Positions 44,561-52,500 of a DNA stretch of 52,500 bases are shown one piece after another (the first letter of the stretch is position 1; each line of letters starts with the position of its first letter). This stretch comes from Neocallimastix lanati (nom. inval.) (taxonomy: Eukaryota > Neocallimastigomycota > Neocallimastigomycetes > Neocallimastigales > Neocallimastigaceae), in NCBI GenBank assembly GCA_016946835.1, contig JACVTC010000132.1, positions 252,501-305,000 on the forward strand, read 5' to 3'. Position numbers and translations under genes: made by a program. The notes beneath the pieces were generated by a model. The model ran no database searches and was not told where the DNA came from. It was given only the letters and a program-made list of their open reading frames with translations.

Positions 44561-47500
44561 GAAATATATTTAATTTTTATAATAATAATATCAACAATCA
44601 AATAAATATATGAAAATATTTTAAATTTTAATTTGTTATTTAATATATTCATTATAAAAAATATATAGAAAACTAGTTCTCCTTTTTTTTTTTTTATTCA
44701 AAATAGTAATAAGACATACATAATATAAAATATATTTCAAATATATTCTTTAAAATAAAAATATTTTATACTAACCTTTAATAAAGAATCTTTAATAAAT
44801 TATTATAAACTTTTAAAATAAAAATATATATTTCTATTATTTGATTTAATATCATTTTATTTAATTTATTAAATAAACTGATATTTTTATTTTTAAACAA
44901 ATATATATATATACATACATATAAAATAATCGGTTCCAACCAAATGGTGATGAAGAAAAAAAAATATTACAATATATTTTATTATAAATAATAATAATTA
45001 TCTTATAAGATTTATTATCATCGCTTAAGTGATAAGTGATATATAATCTATAATCTGGTTATTTTTATTTTATTTGTATATTATTTTGTTATTATTTTTT
45101 TTTTCAAAAGAATTTATTTAAAACGTTTTTTATATAAATAATTTAAATAGAGTCACAAGTTATCACTTTAGTGGATCATCCTTTTTTTCGACAAATTAAA
45201 TTAATTAAAAAAAATAAACATTTTTTTTTTATTCTAAAATAATTATATACAATAATATTTAATAATGTAGTATTTTCAATAATTTTATAATATTTAAAGT
45301 TAATTCTATGAAAGTGTAGTTAATATAAAATTCAATAAAAAAAAAAAAAATTTTTTTTTTAATAATTAAATATATAATTCATTTAAATAATTGAATAGAT
45401 ATCACCAAATTTTATATAATATACAAAGTTTAATATTAATTTTTATTTTTTTATATTATTAACTAGTATAAAAAGAATCATAGTAATGACTATAATAATA
45501 TACAATATAAAAAGTTGTGATTATTAATCACAATCCTCTTAATAAATTATTGTAGTATTAATAATTATCATAATAATAATTATAATAAAAAGTATTTGTA
45601 ATTAACAATAATTTTTAAATAATAAATTAATAAACTAATAAATTATAAGTAAATAAATAAATAATAAATATAATAAATTATAATTAATAATTAATAATTA
45701 ATAATAATAAATTATAAATTATACACACTTTTTTTTATATTATAAAATTTACATTTTTTATTTATATTTATTTATTACTATTATTACTATTATTTATTAT
45801 TTATTATTATTTATTATTTATTATTATTTATTATTATTTATTATTTATTATTTATTATTATTTATTATTTATTATTCAATTATTTATTTCTTAATTCTTA
45901 ATTATTTATTATTATTTATTATGTAAATAAATATTTACATTTATTAATGCATTAATATTAATTATACATAGAAATGTATGTAATTTATATACTAATATAT
46001 ATAAACATAATTTATAATACATTAGGAGTATATTATAATAATTATAATTTAAAAAAAATTTATATTAATCATTTGTATTTTTTATAAATTTCCACAAATT
46101 TAAAATAGAAAAAAAAAGAATTAATTTTATTGTTTAGTTTAGAGAATAAAAATAGTTATATTAATATATATTATAATATATAGTTAATACATTTTTATTA
46201 TAATTTAAAATTATTAAATAATTAAATATCCTAAATAATAATTAAGTAGAACTATGTAATATATTAAAAATACATTGTAATTATATAATTAAATTTAGGT
46301 ATAAAAAAGTATAAATTAAATAAAAATAGAATTGAAAGCAAAATATAATTTTGATTTAATTATAATAATTATTCTATTCAATATATTGGTTACAGTATAT
46401 TTATTAGTATTGTTTTATATGTACAATTTAAAACAAAATTAAATTTTGCAATTGCTTCATATAAAAATCCTCGAATATCTAGTAATAGACATATATATTG
46501 ATACATATATTAATAATATATTATTCAATTAATTTTATAAATTATATAATTATAATAAAAAATATAAAGTTAATAAAGTATAATAGATTAATATATCAAT
46601 AATAAATTATAAATTAATATTCTAATATATAAATTACATAAATTAGATAATATAAACTAATAATATTTTAGATAATAAAATAGTTTGATAGTATAAATAA
46701 ATATTTAATATATAAACCTTTCTAGTATAGATTAGAATTAATTTATTAATAATTTATTATATATTAAATACATTTTTTTATTATATATTTAATATTAAAT
46801 ATATTAAATGTATTTGAAGAATAGTTATATCTTAATTATTATAATATAGGATGTGTTATATATTATTTTATTAAATATAATATTTTATTATTAAATATCA
46901 TAGGCTATAATATATTTGTTTAATAACTGACAAAATATATATTAATATTTGATAATATAAATAATTTATAGGATTATAAATAATGAAATAATATAAATAA
47001 TATAATATAATATAAATAATAAATATAATTTATAAATTAGATGTGAATTATAATTATATTAAAATTTTATAATTATAATTAATAATAGAAAATTTTATTT
47101 TTAAAAAAAAAATTATTTTTTATTATTATTACTATTAATTTTATTTTAACCAAATTTTATTATTAGATATTAAATAATAAATAATTTTTTTTTTTTTTAG
47201 ATATTAAATAATAAATAATTTTTTTTAATATTTTTTTTTTCATATTTTTTTATTTTTAAAAATATTAATTTATTTATTTATTATATATTAATAAAAGATT
47301 AATAATAATTTATTAATTGCTTTATTTCACTATTCGTTTATTAATAATAATATTTAATAAAAGTAAATAAAAATAAAGTAGAAAAAATTTTTTAAACCAT
47401 ATTTTTTTTTATTTTGTTGAATATATTTGTTTTTTTTTTTTTTTTTTTTTTTTGTAAAGAAAGGTTTAATCATTTTACTTTTTTTTTTTTTTAAATAGTT

Positions 47501-48595
47501 TAAATAAGATTGATAAAAAAAAAAAAATTAGTAAATTTGTTGAAAATAATAATATAAATTGAAATTAAATATATAAACTAAAAAAAAAAAAAGGAATCAT
47601 ACTTTTTTGTTTATCTTATATACAAAGAAAAAAAAAAAAAAAAAAAGTAAATTAAAATTTTTAAATAATAAATACAATTAACGATCGAAACAATTTGTCA
47701 TATAAAAAATTAAAGCAAAAAGTAAAATTAAAGCAAAAGAACAAATAAATATAATAATAAATTAATAAAAATTATTAATTAATAGACAGATAAATTGCGA
47801 ATAAATCAATCTAAATTTTAATACTTTTTATTTTATTGTAAATATTTTTTTTTAAATATTAAATAAAATTTGTAAATTTTAAATAAAAATCAAAATAATT
47901 AAAAAAAATAAATAATAAAAATAAAAAGCAATAATCTTTTGAAAATTTATTCAGTAAAAAAGTAAGCAAGAATAAAGTGAATAAAAGTATAAGATTAATT
48001 AGTAGGTAAAATTGATGAAAAATAATAAACAATAATCAATATTTTAATAATTATTTAATAAATTTTAATAAATAAAAGAAATAAATATTTAAACAAATAT
48101 TTAAATAATAAAGTAGGAAAATAAATCCAAAGAAATATTTATGAAACAATAAAATTAATAGAAAACAAAAATGAAATTTTGAATAGTCAAAAGTAATAGA
48201 TTAATAAAGTTTAATAAAGAAATATTTAATAAATAATGAAAGATAAAAGATAATAATAGTTAATAGATAATAAATAAATATTAAAGAAATTTAATAGTAA
48301 ATAGAAAATAAAGATCTTATAAAGATAGTGATAGACAAATAAAAGAAATAATGAATGAAATCTAAATGTTTAGATAATAAAAATAGTATAAAATAGAATA
48401 AGGCGGGATAAATAAAAATTTTAAAATATATGATAAAAAAATATGATTATTGTAAAAATAAGAAACATCAATAAAATAATATAAACAAAATATAATTTTT
48501 AATAAATTAATATTATTATATTAACAAAATATATAAATTAATTAAAATTTTAAAAATAATAGTATTTTAAATCAAAATATTTTTTGTAAAATAAG
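44561..48595. other. Long AT spacer upstream of Ras gene
   Basis: A/T-only words, TATTTATTATT microsatellite at 45770-45930 and poly-A/T runs. From about 47700 to 48590 the plus strand becomes A-rich with few T runs, probably the 5' leader or promoter of the Ras gene. No gene found. Confidence 0.6.
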
Positions 48596-49554
48596 ATGAC
48601 TTTATATCGTTTAGTCGTATTAGGTGATGGTGGTGTTGGTAAAACTGCTCTTACCATCCAGGTAAATTTTTAATTATAATTTTAAATATTTTTTTTTTAA
48701 AAATAATACATCTTACTAATAAACATTTTTAAAATGTATTTTTTGTAGTTGTGTTTAAATCATTTTGTTGGTAAGTTAAAATAGAAAAAGAATAAAATAT
48801 TAATTAATATAAAGAAAAATGGGATAAAGAAATTAATATTAATAATACTTTAAATGAATAAATTTAAATTTAAAAATTCCATATTATTGTTAAAATAGAA
48901 GTAAGTTATTTAACAAAATAATAATTAAATTTTTTTTGAATAAAATAAGTATTAATATGTAAATTTTTAAAATATATTTAAAATAGACTTACGATCCAAC
49001 TATCGAAGACTCTTATAGAAAACAGGTAGTTATAGATGACCAACCGTGCATTTTAGAAGTTTTAGATACTGCGGGACAAGAAGAATATACGGCGTAAGTA
49101 TTTAATATAAAATAAAATATTTATAATGATCAAAAAGTTAATCAATATCTATATATATATATATTTTTTTTTGGAAAATATTAGTTTAAGAGATCAGTGG
49201 ATTAGAGATGGTGAAGGTTTTCTTCTCGTATATAGTATTATTGCAAGGAGTACATTCGAAAGAGTTGAAAAGTTTAGAAATCAAATTTTAAGAGTAAAAG
49301 AAACTGATAGAGTACCAATGGTTTTAGTAGGAAATAAATGTGATATAATCAATAAGAGAGATATTTCAAGAGAAGAAGGTTATTTCTTAGCTAAAAGATT
49401 GCAATGTGAATTTATTGAAACTAGTGCAAAAACTTGTGCTAATGTTGAAAAAGCATTCTATACTGTAGTTAGATGCATTCGTGCTCAAAGAGGTGGCGTT
49501 GTAAGAAAAGAAGGTGGTAGTGGTAGTAATGGAAAAAAATGCAGTATCCTATAA
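48596..49554 (+). CDS. Ras-family small GTPase with CSIL prenylation box, five exons
   Basis: Exons 48596-48661, 48749-48770, 48899-48900, 48987-49093, 49185-49554: 567 nt, 188 residues plus stop. Ras proteins are GTP switches at the plasma membrane that control growth and cAMP or MAPK signalling. Visible motifs: P-loop [13 protein letters not shown] (10-22); effector loop [20 protein letters not shown], with Tyr32 and Thr35 in exact Ras numbering; DTAGQEEY with Gln61; NKCD; ETSAKT; C-terminus KKCSIL, a CaaX box whose Leu favours geranylgeranylation, as in Rap, R-Ras or Rsr1. The polybasic region is short and Gly/Ser-rich. GDGG and LLVYSI are typical of fungal Ras. The frame depends on a 2-nt exon. 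Closest type is fungal Ras; Rsr1/Rap-like is the alternative. Confidence 0.93.
48899..48900 (+). other. Predicted 2-nt microexon (AA) of the Ras gene
   Basis: Context is TTAAAATAG|AA|GTAAGT. Exon 2 ends with G at 48770 and exon 4 starts ACTTAC at 48987. AA completes a Glu codon and gives HFVETYDPT, equal in length to Ras HFVDEYDPT. Direct exon 2 to 4 joining gives [10 protein letters not shown] and a stop. Confidence 0.65.
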
Positions 49555-50202
49555 ACTATTTCAAAATTATATCTACCAAAATTAAAAAAAAAAATAAAAA
49601 AAACAAAGTAAATATCAGAATAAAAAGAAATAATTAACAAGCTAACAAACGTAAAATAAAAATAAAAATCAACAAAATCAAACAAATCGAATTATTAAAA
49701 TTTTTTACCATCAAGGATATTTATAATACTTTTTTTTTTTAAAAAAAATTAATATTATTTTTATATTTTAAACACAATAAAGTCTTTTTATTATTATAAT
49801 ATATAAATATTATTATAATTATACTCTAATCCATAAATTTTATTTTCAATTTATAGTTTTATTATTATATTAATTAAAATATTATGGAATAAAGGAAGAT
49901 TTTGAAAGGTTTATAAATTAAAAATTATAAAAATTTATTATATATTTTTCTTTATTTTATTTAACACTTTTCCCTTAAATTATTATTTTTATTATAGTTT
50001 TTTTTTTTTTTTTTACTTTTAATAAGTAAGAAAATATATATATAATACTAAAATAATAATAATAAAAGGAGAAGTGATAGTTTAGGAAAAATATTATTTT
50101 TTTAAAAAAAAAAAAAAAGAAGGAAAAAAATTTGTTTATATTTGTATTTTTTATATTAAACTTAAAAAAAAAAAAAAATTCTAAATATAACCATAATATA
50201 AT

Positions 50203-50244
<42 letters not shown>

Positions 50245-50858
50245 AAAATAGAACAAGAAAAAAGAATTAAGAAAGGTTGAAAGGGAAGAATTTTAAGATA
50301 ATATGAACTATGTTTATAAATAAATAAAAAATAAAAAATAAAAAATAAAAAAATGTAATGTTTATTTTCAAGCTTTCTTTATTTCGCTTTTCTATATCTT
50401 TTTTCCTTCATTTTTTTTTTTTTTTTTTTATGTTTTTTTTTTTTTTTTATGTTTTCTTTTATTTTGAATTTAACTTAAAGTTTTTTTAAAAAAAATTTTA
50501 TTTTTATAAATTAATCTTAAGCAAATCACTCTATAAAATAAAAATAAAAAAAATATATAAAATATATATATATATATATAAAATTTTTATATTAATAAGT
50601 TAAGTCTAAGTAAATTTTCGAAATTTTTATTTTGAATTTATTTTAAAAATATAAAAAAAAAAAAAATTCATATATTTAATTTATATAGATAATAATTTTA
50701 TAATTAATACAAATATTTTAATATATTTAAATAATGTAAATTTTTTTTCTTTCTTTTTTGATTATTTATATTAAGAGAAATAATATAGTATATCTCAGGA
50801 TTTAATATAAACTTTTAAAAAAAAAAAAAATATATATATATATATATATATTATGAAT

Positions 50859-50897
<39 letters not shown>

Positions 50898-51455
50898 GAG
50901 AAAAGGTGGATGTTATTTTATGTGAATATATTATAATATTTAATGTTGCCCACGGTCATGAAGACTCTAAAATATAATTTATTAGATTTTATAACCGACT
51001 AAAAAAGGATAAATAAAATAAATGATTTTATTAAAGTATTTAAAAAAATTTTTCTTTTTTTTTTTTTTTTTACGCCCAAATTGATTACATTACATAATTA
51101 TATTAATATATTGATATAAATACATAAACAAAAAAAAATTTTTTTAAATATTATTAAAATATTGTAAATATACATATTTTTTTAAAAAAAATATGTATTT
51201 GTAAAGTGTTAAGAAATGTAATTGTGATCTAATAATTTCAATATAGATTATTTATTTATACTTAATATGGTTTATATTTATATGTATTAAATTATATGAA
51301 TATTACATGAAATGAGAATATTAACAATTTAACAAAATATAATAAATAAGATTTATAATATTTAATATTTATCGTTTTTATAATTTATTTATTGTGGCGT
51401 TTAAATATTCTAATATATAATGTATAAGTATAATGTAGTTAATATTAAGATAGTG
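49555..51455. other. 3' spacer of Ras gene
   Basis: A/T tracts, with a small complex patch at about 50943-51000 (GTTGCCCACGGTCATGAAGA). No gene. Confidence 0.65.
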
Positions 51456-51522
51456 TTATGTATTTCGGAAAATGTATTAATGTATTACTAATTTTCAACA
51501 CCACATTTTACGAAATACATAA
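51456..51522. repeat. Hairpin, 20-bp arms
   Basis: Arms 51456-51475 (TTATGTATTTCGGAAAATGT) and 51503-51522, 19 of 20 matching, 27-nt loop. Confidence 0.8.
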
Positions 51523-51810
51523 AAATAATAGTAGTAGTAATAAATAAGTATAATAAAAAATAAATATAAATGTGTTAATAATAGATAAGATTTTAAGTAT
51601 TTTAGACATTAAATGAAATATTTTTAATAACACTTTAAAATTAAAAAAAAAAAAAAAAAGATTTAATTGGCCGTATAAATATTCATAGTAATTATATATA
51701 AAAATGTAGAGCAGAAAAAAATATTTCCTAATATAAATATTAAATACTGTATTTTGGCACAATAAAATGAATTATACTATAATGAAGAAGTAAAATCTAA
51801 TAATATATAT

Positions 51811-51867
51811 TATTCAGGATTTACAAAAAAAATATTTTGAACTTGACTTTTTTGTAAATCTTGAATA
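51811..51867. repeat. Hairpin, 20-bp arms
   Basis: Arms 51811-51830 (TATTCAGGATTTACAAAAAA) and 51848-51867, 19 of 20 matching, 17-nt loop. The arm ends in a T run on the plus strand only partly like a terminator, so function is unknown. Confidence 0.75.
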
Positions 51868-52439
51868 TATAATTGATATTAAGTATGAAACAAATAATAA
51901 TGACCAATTTATGAAAATTTTAGTATTTTTGAATTAATATAACAATATAGAACATATAGCAAATAATAAGCATAAAAGTAAAAAAAATATATTTTTTCTA
52001 AAACTTTTACTTGAATATTTTATTTTTAAAAAATATCTTATTTTTAAAGAATATTTTATTTATATATTTATTTTAAAGATATATAAATTTTTTAATTTTA
52101 ATTTTTTATTAATAAAAAGAATATTTTTTTCTTCTTAGAATATATTTTTAAAAATATTTAAAGAATATTTTTTTTTTATATTATTAAGATTTATAAATCC
52201 TTTTAATTTTAAATTTTATGAATATAAAAATAATAAAAAATAATATATCATGTATTATTAAAAAATAAATCTTTGAAAATAAATAAAAAAAAACTTTGTA
52301 AAAAAGGAAAAATATTTATTCTACAATTTTTTTGTCACAATATAATGAAAATTTTAAAGAATTTTTTTATATTTTTATATAAACCGTTTGTGTAAAGATA
52401 AAGGTGATTTAAATTATACTAAATAAATAATTAATTAAT
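51868..52439. other. AT spacer
   Basis: Repeated AATATTTTATTTTTAAA(GA) words near 52010-52175. No gene. Confidence 0.6.
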
Positions 52440-52500
52440 AATTTTAAAGATATATTTTAATATTTTTTTGTTAAAATAATAATAAAATATTTAATAATAT
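52440..52500 (+). repeat. Copy of the LTR-like internal repeat of 13.5-13.7 kb, cut by the window edge
   Basis: ATTTTAAAGATATATTTTAA and TGTTAAAATAATAATAAAAT match about 13579-13655 in the same direction. It probably continues past the window. Confidence 0.5.

Noticed and set aside
45000-45190. Paired ATCACTT/AAGTGAT words suggesting a large inverted repeat
   Set aside because: Matches are short and interrupted, close to what AT-rich DNA gives by chance.
49126-49554. 142-residue protein starting at 49126
   Set aside because: Its first residues are intron sequence; the true part is exon 5 of Ras from 49185.

Overview
The window is extremely AT-rich: long poly-A/poly-T tracts, A/T microsatellites and AT-only spacers, with coding exons and old transposon copies as the only islands of moderate GC. 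It is eukaryotic nuclear DNA, with spliceosomal introns (GTAAGT/GTAAAT donors, TAG/AAG acceptors), a heterotrimeric G-alpha gene and a Ras gene. A fungus-type Ras P-loop, a secreted Cys-rich NlpC/P60 hydrolase of bacterial type, Asn tracts and the base composition fit an anaerobic gut fungus (Neocallimastigomycota) best. This is inference from style, and a dictyostelid-like AT-rich genome is the main alternative.

Layout. 0-5 kb: two decayed copies of one Ty1/copia family, a hypothetical reading-frame series and a small minus-strand hypothetical gene. 6.3-8.7 kb: an 803-residue MIT-domain protein (minus). 8.7-16.6 kb: AT-rich spacer with a double foldback, tandem repeats and relic islands. 16.6-20.6 kb: a nine-exon G-alpha gene whose G1, G3 and G4 motifs are all altered. 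21.4-23.5 kb: a LINE reverse-transcriptase relic and an NlpC/P60 gene (minus). 24.5-36.2 kb: decayed repeats of the preceding segment (G-alpha 3' exons, LINE relic, NlpC). Together with the original they form an array of three tandem units. The second unit is split by a nearly intact 5.9-kb copia retrotransposon. 37.2-38.4 kb: traces of a minus-strand Asn/Ser-rich gene. 39-48.6 kb: spacer with several tandem-repeat families. 48.6-49.6 kb: a Ras GTPase gene. 49.6-52.5 kb: spacer with two hairpins.

Most notable points. (1) The Ras gene can only be read in frame if a 2-nt exon (AA) is included; it restores Ras numbering exactly (Tyr32, Thr35). The G-alpha gene has a 16-nt exon. (2) The copia element (25237-31147) has 184-bp LTRs differing at one base, a perfect 5-bp target duplication, and a primer-binding site that appears complementary to the anticodon half of tRNA-Lys(CUU), suggesting half-tRNA priming as in Drosophila copia. 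Its pol carries about 110 consecutive asparagines between integrase and reverse transcriptase, and is broken by one stop and one frameshift. (3) The G-alpha has His for the catalytic Gln and SKTD for NKxD. (4) The segmental array shows duplication, decay and microsatellite expansion in one place.

G-alpha and Ras would act in membrane signalling and the MIT protein probably in endosomal or membrane traffic. The NlpC/P60 protein is probably secreted against bacterial peptidoglycan. Nothing in the sequence links these genes in one pathway.
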